The notes under the pieces were generated by a model, which was not told the DNA's origin, made no database searches, and worked only from the letters and a program-made list of their open reading frames with translations. Made by a program: the position numbers and the translations under genes. A DNA stretch of 64,000 nucleotides from Rhinopomastus cyanomelas (Eukaryota; Chordata; Aves; Bucerotiformes; Rhinopomastidae): the NCBI GenBank assembly GCA_013400115.1, contig VXBP01000322.1, forward strand, positions 17,455 through 81,454, in the 5' to 3' direction. Below, in pieces: positions 9,310 to 20,002 of this stretch. Position 1 is the first letter of the stretch. Every line of letters begins with the position of its first letter.

Positions 9310-9906
9310 CCTAGAACTGATTAGAAGGGTGATGGTTAGCAGATCGAGAGAGGTTCTCCCCCTCTACTCTGCCCTGGTGAGACCACATCTGGAGTCTTGT
9401 GTCCAGTTGTGGGCCCCTCTGTTCCAGAAGGACACAGAGCTGATGGAGAGAGTCCAGCACAGAGCCACAGAGATGATGAAGGGAGTGGAGCATCTCCCTG
9501 CTGAGGAGAGGCTGAGGGTGTTGGGTCTGTTGAGCTTGGAGAAGAGAAGACTGAGGGGTGGCCTCATTAATGTTAATAAATATGTGAAGGGTGGGTGTCA
9601 GGAGGATGGAGCCAGGCTCTGCTCGGTGTCATCTAGTGATAGGACAAGCGTCAGTGGGTGTGAGCTGGAACATAGGAGGTTCCACATCAATATGAGAAGG
9701 AACTTCTTCCCAGTGAGGGTGACAGAGCACTGGAAGGGGCTGCCCAGAGGGGTTGTGGAGTCTCCTTCTCTGGAGACATTTAAAACCTGCCTGGCCATGT
9801 TCCTGTGTGACTTGGTCTTGGTGATCCTGCTGTTATGGGGGGATTGGACTAGATGATCTTTGAGGTCCCTTCCAATCCCTAGCATTCTGTGGTTCTGTGA
9901 TTCCCA
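9310..9906 (+). mobile_element. CR1-A, long copy with open ORF2 C-terminus
   Basis: A 5'-truncated sense copy whose ORF2 frame is open for about 180 codons to its stop at 9856. In order: SRSREVLPLYSALVRPHLES, FQKDTELMERVQHRATEMMK, EERLRVLGLLSLEKRRLRGG, KYVKGGCQEDGARLCSVSSS, RRNFFPVRVTEHWKGLPRGV and the end near FLCDLVL. The 3' UTR then runs to TAGCATTCTGTGGTTCTGTG. It lacks the endonuclease and RT palm, so it is not autonomous. The intact frame suggests a young insertion, not selection. Confidence 0.96.
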
Positions 9907-10504
9907 GGAGCAGACTGATGAGACAACATGACGCCTCCAGCTCACAACTATCCTGGTGGGCACCCACTGGTGGGTGAGGGCAGACACTCTGACATACAGA
10001 AGGAAGAAGCTGTTCTGATGTAAAGAAATCCTTGTAGCAATAACAGAGGGGTTTTAATGTTCAAAAATGTCACTCTTAAACGACAACGATCACATTACCC
10101 GCTGTGACTTTAAGTCAACGTGAAACAGAATAAAAGATGAAACGCCCAGAAGCTCTTTTTTGTGGCACAAGAGGGCACACAGGAGAGTGGCAAAAGGAGT
10201 CAAAGAGAAGGGAACAGGGAACAAAGGCACTTGAAACGCTTTTCCTGGCAGCTTTTATTTAACAAAGAGCCACGTGTTTGTATGTACTTAATCTCCTCTC
10301 TCCTGTTTTCCAGGCATCGAGCAGGTGGGACCTCAGAAGATATAGCTACTTATGTCCCATTATATTCGGCTTGTGCTTTGAAAGCTTCCTAGTCCTCTTA
10401 AGTGTTTGAAGACACTTTCAGTGACCTCTTCCACTGGTCACACTTTAGATTTCTTTGTGCTATCAATACATTTGGCAAATAGTCTCCTCCACAGAAACAC
10501 TTTG
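9907..10504. other. Unannotated unique sequence
   Basis: No recognised repeat or exon. A 76-codon plus frame at 10162-10392 has no domain. Confidence 0.45.
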
Positions 10505-11018
10505 GGGGTGGGCACATCTGGAATATTCTACCCAGTTCTGGGCCACTCAGCTCAAGAGGGACACAGAGCTGCTGGAGAGAGTCCTGCGCAGAGCCACAAA
10601 GAGGATGAAGGGAGTGGAACATCTCCCTGATGAGAAAAGGTTGAGGGAGCTGGGTCTCTTCAGCTTGGAGAAACAGAAACTGAGGGGTGACCTCATTAAT
10701 GTCTATAATTACGTGAAGGGTGGGTGTCAGGAGGATGGAGCCAGGCTCTGCTCAGTGGCATCCAGTGACAGGACAGAGGGCAATAGGTGTGAGCTGGAAC
10801 GTAGGAAGTTCCACATCAATCTGAGAAGGAACTTCTTCCCAGTGAGGGTGACAGAGCACTGGAAGGGGCTGCCCAGGTGGGTTGTGGAGTCTCCTTCTCT
10901 GGAGACATCTGCCTGGACGAGTCCTTGTGTGACTTAGTCTAGGTGATCCTGCTGTGTCAGGGGGATTGGACTAGATCTTTCAAGGTCCCTTCCAATCCCT
11001 AATGTTCTGTGATTCCAT
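10505..11018 (+). mobile_element. CR1-A, 5'-truncated copy
   Basis: Sense copy starting in the ORF2 segment HLEYSTQFWATQLKRDTELL and open through RVLRRATKRMKGVEHLPDEK, KQKLRGDLINVYNYVKGG and RRNFFPVRVTEHWKGLPRWV to about 10937. A deletion just before the stop shortens the FKTHLDVFLCD segment. The tail ends in AATGTTCTGTGATTCC. Confidence 0.95.
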
Positions 11019-11920
11019 GGGAATTAAGTTTTGATTTCTAGAAGCTAATGCATGAATTGATGAGCTATAGGTGGAAATTAAGACAAAGACAACCTTCTTG
11101 CAGAAAAGAGGGGTTGGAAGAGCTGCCTAGAATCAGGTCGTGCAAAACATAGTCCTGACATCAGAGGAGGTTTAGTCCTTTTTTCTGTGCTGTTACTGAG
11201 GCTACTACAGACAAACATGCTGACAGCTCAGCTGAGGAAAAAAATCATCTCTGCTCAGAGGAAAAACAGCCTCAGGATGGGGTGTGTGGCTGCATAATCT
11301 GCACCAACCCCAGGGCAGAAAACTGCCTTCTTCTCAGACAGATAGAGAAGTCTTCAATATTATTCTGCAGTTCTTCATGTCTTCACTTAGCAATCAGACC
11401 AGGACGAGATGTGGTGGGTTGTGCTGAATTGCTGAGCGTTTTTGTGTCGAGATCGAAGCTGTGCAGAGAATGAAAAGTCTGTTTCATGTAGATTTTCAAG
11501 GTCTCGGTGTCAATTTTCGCTGTGATTAGGCATGAAAACCTGACGCTTCACAACTCCCCAAGAAAACTTCGTGAAGGCTCATTTCAGCTTGTTCAAAATA
11601 CGTTCCAGCAACAACGCTTCATTTTGATTTTGCTTCCCAGAAACGTTGTTCAGATATAAAATAGAATAAGAAATTAAACAATTCAAAGGAGGAGGATGCT
11701 TTCAAAACAAGAAAACCTGGTGCTTACTTCCAAAGATGTCAAAACAGGGTAGTTTGATACCAGAGTTGCTTTTGCTCTTCAGACTGAAGTTGAGCAGAAC
11801 AGGAGTGTTTAGGTAGGAGAAAAATGGTACCATTAGTGTTCTAGTGCCCAGCTGTCATGGGCAGCTACTGAAAGAGGAGCAGATTATTAATTGTCTGTCA
11901 ATATTAATCGAAAAGGATAT
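11019..11920. other. Unannotated unique sequence
   Basis: About 900 bp, fairly AT-rich towards 11600-11700, with no recognised repeat, exon or RNA. Confidence 0.45.
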
Positions 11921-12008
11921 AATAGAATCATAGAATCATTAGGGATGGGAAGGGACCTCGAAAGATCATCCAGTCCAATCCCCATGACACAGCAGGTCAC
12001 CAAGTCAT
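11921..12008 (-). mobile_element. CR1-A tail of an A/B composite
   Basis: Antisense A tail (ATAGAATCATAGAATCATTA, GGGACCTCGAAAGATCATCC, ACAGCAGGTCACCAAGTC). At about 12002-12011 it passes without a gap into the B-type 3' end (CATACAGTCAGTCTGGGTTA). In sense orientation this is a B body followed by an A tail. Confidence 0.9.
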
Positions 12009-12470
12009 ACAGTCAGTCTGGGTTAGAAGGGACCACAGGATCATCCATTTCTAAGTCCCCTGCCGTGGGCAGGGACACCCCACCCTAGACCAGGCTGGCC
12101 AGAGCCTCATCCAGCCTGGCCTTAAACACCTCCAGGGATGGGGCCCCAACCACCTCCCTGGGCAACCCATTCCAGGCTCTCACCACTCTCATGGTGAAGA
12201 ACTTCCTCCTCACATCCACTCTAAATCTACCCATCTTCACCTTTGCTCCATTGCCCCTAGTCCTGTCGCTACCTGATATCCTAAAAAGTCCCTCCCCAGC
12301 CTTTTTGTAGCCCCCTTCAGATACTGGAAGGCCACAATGAGGTCACCTGAGAGCCTCCTCTTCTCCAGACTGAACAGCCCCAATTCTCTCAGTCTGGCCT
12401 CATAGCAGAGGTGCTCCAGCCCTCTGATCATCTTCGTGGCCCTCCTCTGCACTCACTCCAGCATCTCCAC
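12009..12470 (-). mobile_element. CR1-B body of the composite
   Basis: Antisense B copy: tail block GGGCAGGGACACCCCACCCT, then ORF2. The minus frame 12452-12237 contains RATKMIRGLEHLCYEARLRE, LGLFSLEKRRLSGDLIVAFQ and YLKGATKRLGRDFLGYQVAT. The segment nearer the stop (GRFRVDVRRKFF-like) is present but frameshifted. It ends near the RVQRRATKMI region. Confidence 0.93.
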
Positions 12471-12547
12471 ATCTGTTTGTTTAAAACTCACACAGAGAAT
12501 GATAGAACCACAGAGTTGTTTAGGTTGTAAAAGATCTTTAAGAAAAC

Positions 12548-12890
12548 AGAATCATTTTTGGTTGGAAGAGACCTTCAAGATCATCAGGTCCAACCTTTTC
12601 CTAGCCCTATCATCGCCACTAAACCCTGTCCTTAAACAAAACCTCTACCCTTCTCTTAAATGCCTCCAGAGATGGTGACTCAACCCCCTCCCCGGGCAGC
12701 TATTCCAGTGCCTGACAACCCTTTCAGTAAAGAAATTCCTCCTGACATCCAACCTGAACCTCCCCTGGTGCAGCTTAAGGCCATCTCCCCTCATCGTGTC
12801 ACTGCCTGCTAGGGAGAACAGATCAACCCCTACCTCTCTACAACCTCCTTTCAAGTGATTGTAGGGAGCAAAGATCACTGAGTCCAACCA
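12548..12890 (-). mobile_element. CR1-C, older copy
   Basis: Antisense diverged copy: TTTTTGGTTGGAAGAGACCT tail, then ORF2 in frame 12887-12645 with YNHLKGGCREVGVDLFSLAG, RGDGLKLHQGRFRLDVRRNF and FTERVVRHWNSCPG, after which frame is lost. A second octamer-like scrap (GATAGAACCACAGAG) lies just left at about 12500. Confidence 0.85.
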
Positions 12891-13370
12891 TTAACCTGAC
12901 CCTGCCAAGCCCACTGCTCAACCATGTCCATTAGCTGTGGATCTGACCCACAAAGCTCAAGGACTGTGTTGGCACCTGCACAAGGGGTAAAAACTGGCTG
13001 TGAGCAAATTCATACCAGGAATTGAGGTCCCTTCCAGTCCCTAATGCTCTGTGATTCTGTGAATCTGAGGAAGGATTTTAACCATCCAAACAGAATATTT
13101 TGAGACTGACCTGCCTGTAGAAAAAACAGTATCAGAAAACTTAATTGATTTTTACAGTTTCATCAAACTGGGGCTCAATTAATATTTTAAAGGGATTTTA
13201 TGGCACAGCTGCTTGACATAATAGAGATCTGCATTCAGTGACCCAGAAGATTGCCTCTAATCCTATCTTACTGAAATGCATCTGTAAATGTGCCCAGAAA
13301 ACATGAAAGTCCACCCCAAAAAAAAGTCCTCTGAAGAAAATGTGATTAAGTGAAGTTAAAATTAGGGGTA
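12891..13370. other. Unique sequence with one CR1 tail scrap
   Basis: Mostly unannotated. Bases 13023-13066 are a sense CR1-A tail remnant (GAGGTCCCTTCCAGTCCCTA, then GCTCTGTGATTCTGTG). The rest is AT-rich with a short A-run at 13317-13325. Confidence 0.55.
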
Positions 13371-13673
13371 AAGGGCTAGGCTCTGCTCATCTGGTGATAG
13401 GACGAGGGGCAGTGGGTGCAAGCTGGAAGATAGGAGGTTCCATATACATTTGAGAAGGAACTTATTCCCAGTGAGGGTGATGGAGCACTGGAAGGGGCTG
13501 CCCCGGGAGGGTGTGGAGTCTCCTTCACTGGAGATGTTTAAGACCTGCCTGGATGTGTTCCTGTGTGACTTGGTCTAGGTGATCCTGCTGTGGCAGGGGG
13601 ATTGGACTGGATGATCTTTCGAGGTCCCTTCCAATCCCTGATGATTCTATGAGTCTATGATTCTATGATTTAG
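13371..13673 (+). mobile_element. CR1-A, 5'-truncated copy
   Basis: Sense copy beginning in the ARLCS-coding segment (AGGCTCTGCTCATCTGGTGA, 3-bp deletion) and running to ATTCTATGAGTCTATG plus ATTCTATG octamers. Only about the last 60 ORF2 codons and the 3' UTR remain. Confidence 0.93.
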
Positions 13674-14389
13674 TGTCCTTATTAGTAACCTGCAGGGAAC
13701 GTGAGCTGCACACAAAGGGGTCTCACAGATGATCCTGTCGTGGGGGGAACTGAAAGGTGAATCTGGACACAAAAGTGACCTGTTGTGACTGGGAACATTC
13801 CTAGAGGAAATAACAAGATGAGTTCCCACTCGTAAGCATGAGAAGCCTGAGGCAAAACCCTCCGGAGCACTCGCAGCCGGTGGCAAAGCACCAGCCGTGG
13901 CACTGAAACTCTTTGCCATGGGTGTGGGTGGAGAATTGAACACGAGTGTGCATTACAGTCAGGCTGCAATTTTAGGGTGCAGTCCCCTTGACACTTGAGT
14001 CAAAGGCAAGAGAGGTCCATTTTCCACATCATTTTAATGCAAATGTGTCTGGAACGGTTCGCTCAGTGGAGCTGCTGCGTGTAGACAAACGGGAGCAGGG
14101 CGGGTGGAAAGCAACAAGAATTATTGGGGATCTAGGCAGGGTCTCTCACAAAGCAGTTTTCAAAGCTCTGTGTGGATGAATGCTTCAGCCCTGGTTTTCT
14201 GTGGCTCCATGCTAAGCAGATACATAGTGAGGGGATAGAAATGCCAAAGGGGAGGAAACCATTTAGACTGCCACAGAGACCCAGAAGTGCAAAATTAGCA
14301 ACCTGAAACCACAGCCTGACTTGCAGAAAGCGTTTCAAGATGTACGCAGCTGCGGAAGAGCTGCTGGGGGACCTGATGGAAGGAGGGTC
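13674..14389. other. Unannotated unique sequence
   Basis: No recognised gene. Overlapping minus frames of 95-98 codons (13647-13969, 14132-14419) lack motifs. Confidence 0.45.
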
Positions 14390-14530
14390 ACTCAGGGTTT
14401 TCACAACAAGGCTGGACAAAACACTAGAAAACGTACCTCAGGGAGTAATTCTCTGCTGGCAAAGAGCTGTGGAGCAGATGATCTAGTAGGCTTCGTGCGT
14501 CTCTGACCTCTGCAGTTCTGTGATTTCTTG
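14390..14530 (+). mobile_element. Very old CR1-like tail
   Basis: CAAGGCTGGACAAAACACTA, then GATGATCTAGTAGGCTTC and CTCTGCAGTTCTGTGATTTC follow the layout of ancient CR1 3' ends (GACTAGATGATCTAATAGG type). Divergence is high, so the family call is tentative. Confidence 0.55.
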
Positions 14531-14962
14531 CTCTAAAGCTTGGTGTTTCCAGAAAAATAAATAAACTGAAGGCAAAATATTAGACAGCAAAAAAAGCACC
14601 AAAATTCTGGAGGGTGAATGGGGGTCTGTCTCCTCCTGCATTTAAAGGAGTTGCTTCTGGCACGATGTTTTCTTGTCAGAGACACCTCATGTTGTCTTTC
14701 TCTCACTTACCATTTTCTCTCTCTCTACAACAGCAGGAATAGCCACTTGGGACTGCTGATGTCTTTCTGAGGAAGGATGCTGCTCTCACGCTGTGGAACA
14801 GCATCAAGGCTTTGGCCAGTCAAAATTCAAACCCCTTGTTGTTTTCTCTGGGGTGAGATTTCTTTTTTAAAGCAAGCCCTAAGCAAGGGCATACATCACG
14901 CTGTGTGCTCCAGCACATCAGCCCTGTCCCCTTCCTGCATTGCATTTGCCCCCGTTACAGTA
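14531..14962. other. Unannotated unique sequence
   Basis: Contains a pyrimidine-rich CTCTCTCTCT stretch at about 14695-14730. No exon or repeat family recognised. Confidence 0.45.
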
Positions 14963-15345
14963 CAGACCTTCACTTGACCATCCAGTGCAGACCTTCATCT
15001 GACCATCCAGTACAGACCTTCACTTGGCCGTCCAGTACAGACCTTCCTTTGGCTGTCCAGTACAGACCTTCCTTTGGCCGTCCAGTACAGACCTTCAATT
15101 GGCTGTCCAGTACAGACCTTCAATTGGCCGTCCAGTACAGACCTTCCTTTGGCCGTCCAGTACAGACCTTCCTTTGGCCGTCCAGTACAGACCTTCCTTT
15201 GGCCGTCCAGTACAGACCTTCAATTGGCCGTCCAGTACAGACCTTCCTTTGGCCGTCCAGTACAGACCTTCCTTTGGCCGTCCATTACAGACATTCCTTT
15301 GGCCATCCAGTACGGACCTTCACTTGGCCGTCCAATACAGACTGG
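14963..15345. repeat. 25-bp minisatellite, about 15 copies
   Basis: The unit CAGACCTTCCTTTGGCCGTC plus CAGTA repeats from 14963 to 15338 at an exact 25-bp spacing. Variants at the CCTTT position (CACTT, CAATT) cluster: CAATT in units 6, 7 and 11, CACTT at both ends, CCTTT in the middle. Because 25 is not a multiple of three and no unit contains a stop in any plus frame, all three frames stay open (100-175 codons). That is a property of the repeat and not evidence of coding. It abuts an old CR1 at 15370. Confidence 0.96.
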
Positions 15346-15369
15346 TCTTTTGTCTCTTCTCACAACTCA

Positions 15370-15625
15370 CAGGTGACAAAACAAGAGGAGATGGCCTCAA
15401 GTTGTGCCAGAGATCTTCAGGTCAGACTTTAGGAAAAACTTCTTTATTGAAAGGTTCATGAAGCCTTGGAACACGCTGCCCAGAGAGGGGGATGAATCTT
15501 CATCCTGTGACGTATTTTAAAGTTGTGTAGGTCTGGAGCTTAGGGACAGGGTTTAGTGGTGGCCTTGGGACAGTTGGGTTAAAGGTTGGGCTCAATGATC
15601 TTATAGGTCTTTTCCAACCTAACAC
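15370..15625 (+). mobile_element. CR1-C, older copy
   Basis: Sense diverged copy starting in the DKTRGDGLKLCQ-coding segment, continuing through an FRKNFFIERFMKPWNTLPRE-like region, and ending with TTGGGCTCAATGATCTTATA and TCTTTTCCAACCTAA. Frame is lost early. A CR1-A copy starts at its 3' end. Confidence 0.82.
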
Positions 15626-15627
15626 AA

Positions 15628-16040
15628 TCACAGCATCTCCCTTATGAGGAGAGGCTGAGGAAGCTGGGTCTCCTCAGTTTGGAGGAGACTGAGGGGTGAC
15701 CTCATTAATGTTGATAAATATGTGAAGGGTGGGTGTGAGGAGGATGGAGCCAGGCTCTGCTCAGTGGCATCTACTGATAGGACAAGGGGTAATGGGTGTG
15801 AGCTGGAACACAGGAGGTTCCACATCAACATGAGAAGGAACTTCTTCCCAGTGAGGGTGACAGAGCACTGGAACAGGCTGCCCAGGGGGGTTGTGGAGTC
15901 TCCTTCACTGGAGGTGTTTAAAACCTGCCTGGATGTGTTCCTGTGTGACTTGGTCTAGGTGACCCTGCTGTGTCAGGGGGATTGGACTGGATGATCTTTC
16001 GAGGTCCCTTCCAGTCTCTAGTGCCCTGTGATTCTGTTAG
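15628..16040 (+). mobile_element. CR1-A, 5'-truncated copy
   Basis: Sense copy beginning at the HLPYEERLRKLGLLS segment directly after the tail of the older CR1. ORF2 is open at 15722-15958 with KGGCEEDGARLCSVASTDRT, RRNFFPVRVTEHWNRLPRGV and the canonical end FKTCLDVFLCDLV. A 6-bp deletion lies in the LEKRR region (TTTGGAGGAGACTGAGG). The tail ends in CCCTGTGATTCTGTTAG. Confidence 0.95.
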
Positions 16041-17017
16041 ACATTGAGAAGGAATAAATGAAAATTAATGATGTTGTCCTGCGTGCACACGAGGCTGGGT
16101 TTCATGGAAATGGAGCATTCCTCAGCCCATCCTACCTCAGGGAGAGCTATGTGCCAGCATCACGTCCAAAAGCCAGGGGCAGTAGTTAAGGTTTTTCAAT
16201 GTGTGTTTAATCTCATTTCATCCATCATTAATGGGAACTGTGAGACCTCCAGTGACTTTGAAGCCTCCATCAGCACATATCTCCTGATGACAGGCAAATG
16301 CACCTCTGAAGGGAGTCATACACTGGTTATGAGACGTGATGGCAGCTCTAACATACAAGGATGTCACATAGACATAAGAATATCCGCAGCTGCACGTTAC
16401 CTCCCCTTGCCCTGGCTGCCTGTGTGTGGCAGGGAGGGTCTCCCAAAGTGGAAGCTTTAGAAGCATTTTCTAGAGAGAGAGACAGACTCAGAATATTTAG
16501 TACCTGCTGAAGAAAACACTTTGAGGTGGAGGTAAGCACCTAACCTGGACCTTCAATTTGCCCACAGATGGGACCTCTTTGGTCTCAATCTTGTAGTCAA
16601 AGAGGTCCTTGGAGTGTCTGAGGGATGTGGAACTGTGTGGAATGGGTGCTTGCAAGGCACAGGAGATGCCTTGTGCTCACCTCAGGAAACTGCTGGCAGC
16701 ACAAACAGATTTGTCACAATTTGTGGTATCGGTGATAGCAACGGGACATGAGACTTTCAGGTTTTACATCTCAGCTTCACATCAACACCTTGCTGATAGC
16801 TCACTGCTCATGAAGCTGCTGGTTCAGTTCCAGGTTGGGGGATCTTCTCACCTATTTTTAGTTACCTACAGACCTAACATACGGTACAAGCTCGTCTTTC
16901 GCCTTCTCCTCAGAAACAGTGACTGGTGAGTTACCCCATCCTGTCCTGGAGGACTCCTGGGCTGGGTGGGAATGTCACCCTGGGGACAGCAGTGCTCATT
17001 TGAGGCAGCTGCTCAAA
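16041..17017. other. Unannotated unique sequence
   Basis: Plus frames of 130 (16068-16460) and 106 codons (16609-16929) have no recognised domain, and the minus strand is open for 82 codons across the same bases. No repeat recognised. Confidence 0.45.
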
Positions 17018-17257
17018 TTTAGAGTGGATGTGAAGAACTTCCTCCTCACATCCACTCTCAATCTACCCATCTCCAGCTTTGCTCCATTCCCCCTAGTCCT
17101 GTTGCTACCTGACATCCTAAACAGCCTCTCCCCAGCCTTTTTGTAGCCCCCTTCAGATACTGGAAGGCCACAGTAAGGTCACCTGGGAGCCTCCTCTTCT
17201 CCAGACTCAACAGCCCCAACTCTCTCAGTCTGGCCTCATAGCAGAGGTGCTCCAGTC
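17018..17257 (-). mobile_element. CR1-B internal fragment with fold-back end
   Basis: Antisense B copy lacking its 3' UTR. The minus frame 17288-17058 includes GLEHLCYEARLRELGLLSLE, KRRLPGDLTVAFQYLKGATK and RLGRGCLGCQVATGLGGMEQ. At its left end AGAGTGGATGTGA (17021-17033) is a perfect inverted copy of 17046-17058, replacing the expected 3' continuation. Confidence 0.92.
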
Positions 17258-18542
17258 CAAGCAGAAAAAGAAATGTACTGAGCATCATGTGACCTTTAGA
17301 AGCCTTGTTTCCCTCAGCAGGTCACTCCAGACCTGCTACTGGTTAGTAGGTCCTTGTATAGGAAACTATAATGTGTGCAGCACGTGGGCCCTGAGTTTGA
17401 GACTAGGTGCACCCCAAAGCGTCGGCATTGCCGCACAGCTTCAACCTCCACCCTTACACAAGCGACGCTTGGCCTCTTCTCTTTGCTCTGTGCACTGTCC
17501 TGCTGCTCTTCCAGGGCCATATGGCCTCTGCCTTCCTACAGCCCTTGGGGAACAAGATACAAACCCAAACCGAAGCCAAACCAGCCCCAGTCAGATCTAT
17601 CATCCTGGGGATATAAAGGAATACGCTGGCGACTTGTTATTCCACGCAGGGTGCCCATTGCTTTTGTTGACTTCAAGGCTGCAGTCACTCACAGAGAACA
17701 GGATGACAGTATTTACACTGGGATTTCAAGGAAGACTGCTCTTATAAATTAGTCAAAGGCGTGAGTCATCCCAGAGCAGGGGCTGATGCAGGAGACGCAG
17801 CTCCCAGCCCAGCCCAGCGCCCGAGCATCTGTCCGAAGCGCCGCGCGCCGTCGTTAGCGCGTTATTCTCGGGAGCTGGGCAGGCTGGGGGTTGCAAATAG
17901 GTGCTGTTGTTACACCAGGAGTAATTCTTAGGTTTTATTGATACCAAATAAAGAGTGTGCTAGCCTGGGAGCAGACAGGCAGAGAGACTGTGCGTGGGGA
18001 GGTAGCAGTTCCACCCCAACACGGGGAGTGGAACTGGCCAAATCCCCTTAAATTACTTTTTTCCAATAAATGTCAGGTTTGGGAAGGAGGACCATCTGAG
18101 CGGTTTAATAATTAATAAGAGTGTATTAATCCTGCTGTACAGCCTGACACACCACCTATGAATAAATCCCCCAGATAATACATTTGTGGATCATCATCAT
18201 ATCTTCTTCTTCCCACTTTACTTCACTGAGTTGTTTTTTTTAAATTTCAGACTAGTCCTAATTGCCCCAGGATTTGCCCAGAAATCAAACGCTTGAGGGA
18301 AAGGGGATGAGCACGTGGACCTCAGGCCCTTGTCTGTTCAGGAGCAGAGGTAGCGTTTGCAGTGATTAGGGCTCCTGGCGATGAGGGAACGTGGCCGGTG
18401 AGCGGCAGAGATTAGGTGCTGCTGCAGGACTCCACGAAAGACAGACTAATACGGGTGCTGGGTGCCAGCTGGGAATTACTGTGGGTGTCAATTAACCTCA
18501 GAGCTCACAGGGTTTATTAGGTGGAATTATTTAACCCAAAGA
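17258..18542. other. Unique sequence with a small CpG cluster
   Basis: No repeat family or recognised exon. Overlapping plus frames (166 and 125 codons, 17247-17752) have no domain. Bases 17795-17880 hold a dense run of CpG in an imperfect inverted repeat (AGCTCCCAGCCCAGCCC against GGGAGCTGGGCAGGCTGGGG). A short T-run is at 18232. Confidence 0.45.
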
Positions 18543-18646
18543 TGAAGCAAAGAGAGAAAGAGAGAAAAGGGGGGAAGGAGGGCAGGAAGGAGGGAAGGAG
18601 GGAAGGAGGGAAGGAGGGAAGGAAGGAAGGAAGGAAGGAAGGAANA

Positions 18647-18682
<36 letters not shown>

Positions 18683-18686
18683 AAAA
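18543..18686. repeat. GGAA/GAAA microsatellite with one undetermined base
   Basis: GGGA and GGAA units up to 18644, one N at 18645, then pure GAAA to about 18686. The N lies exactly where the motif changes, so the true length and junction are uncertain. The frame across it is a low-complexity artefact. Confidence 0.97.
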
Positions 18687-20002
18687 GGCATCATTACACA
18701 GCACAGCCTTGCACAGAGTTTAGGCAGTGAACCAAGTTCCAGAACAATTTAATTTGTTAGGAACCTAAATTGTGCTGGATTATCAAATCAAGAGGAATAG
18801 AGGGAGGCAATGCATTTTATTTGCGGTGCCCAGAAAGTACTAAGTGTGTTATTCCATTCATGCCGTGTCTCAGCCTGAGTTACGAAGAGGAGGGGATGTT
18901 TCCTCTGCAGGGTAATTTTCCATGTTTTATCCGTTTTCCAGAGCTGTCAAACAGTTGTCATGAAGGAAAAAACGTTGATAGCTTATCACTGAAGCTTGAA
19001 ACCTGTTCAATGTGAATATAAAACAGAGCGCTCCATAGAGTCCCAATACAATGGGAAGAAGCTTAACTGTTTGAAGTCCGCCTCTGTGGAGATTATGCAC
19101 CAGCAGGAAGGGACAATAGGAGAGTTTTGCCTTGGGAAAAGAGAGACTGACAGGTCTGCATGTTTTTCCACAATCAATATTGGAGACAGAGCTCTCCTTT
19201 CGTGGCGGGGCTCAATTAAAGGAAAAGAAAGACCACGCGAGAGTTCGGGGGGATTCCCCCAAGAGTTCAAATCCTTCCCAGGAGGAGGGGGTGGGATGGT
19301 GGTGGTTTTTTTTCCAAGATGAGCTTGCATGAAAAATTCATGCTGTGGATGGATACACTCATACAAAAAGAAATTTGATAAATAAATAATTGTCACTGAG
19401 TCCTCACTGCCTCGCGCAGCACTTGCACAGCCGCATCGACCGCTCCAGTTTGCAAAGCCAGCCCCTGTCAGTGTAAACACGTGTAAAATGAAATCACCCA
19501 GGAAAACAAAGCGAGTCAGAAGGTCACACACGCTAACTGAAGCAAGAGTTCATGCTAACATCCCTCACAACACCCAGGAAACAGGAGACGTGCGGCCAAG
19601 GAGCTGGTACAGGGGCGAACACAAAGAGACAGACAAAACACAGCGTGAAAACGGGTGATAAGCAGAGATTTGCAGCCATCAGGAAGGAGAGAAGAGGAGG
19701 CAGCTGCAAAGACAGGAGGCCGGAACAGATAGACGAGTTGGGCTGGAAATACATAGAGTTGTGATAATGACTGTGAAAGAGATTACATGAAGCTGCAATT
19801 AGCCAGCCCTACTCGACTGCTATTCAGTCACACTTGCGCGTCTCTCCTCCATCCTCCCGGTTCTGAATGCATGGGGAAGGCAGTTTTATCTTCGCTGGAG
19901 AAGAGTTGTGTACACACCACGAAGTGCCAACAGGTTTTATGGGCTTTGCATCTCCAGGGCTGGAGAAACGCAAGAGGACAGGGTCTCTGGCAACGTGCCA
20001 CC
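18687..20002. other. Unannotated unique sequence
   Basis: About 1.3 kb with no recognised repeat. A 174-codon minus frame (19531-19007) is interrupted by no stop but shows no domain and contains a PPPPP run from a GGA-rich patch; plus frames are open opposite it. Coding is unproven. Confidence 0.45.

Noticed and set aside
9281..9856. 191-codon open frame as a host gene
   Set aside because: Every part matches the CR1 ORF2 C-terminus, it is flanked by the CR1 3' UTR and octamers, and the same sequence recurs dozens of times in the window.
14905..15461. Repeat-protein gene in the 25-bp array
   Set aside because: All three plus frames are open because the unit has no stops and 25 is not a multiple of three. 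No start context, signal peptide or downstream gene structure.
17247..17752. Overlapping 166- and 125-codon plus frames
   Set aside because: Different frames across the same bases, no motif, and the first starts in a CR1-B fragment.
18521..18730. Lys/Gly/Glu-rich small protein
   Set aside because: Translation of a GGAA/GAAA microsatellite containing an N.
19007..19531. 174-codon minus frame as a gene
   Set aside because: No domain, includes a low-complexity proline run, and the opposite strand is open as well.
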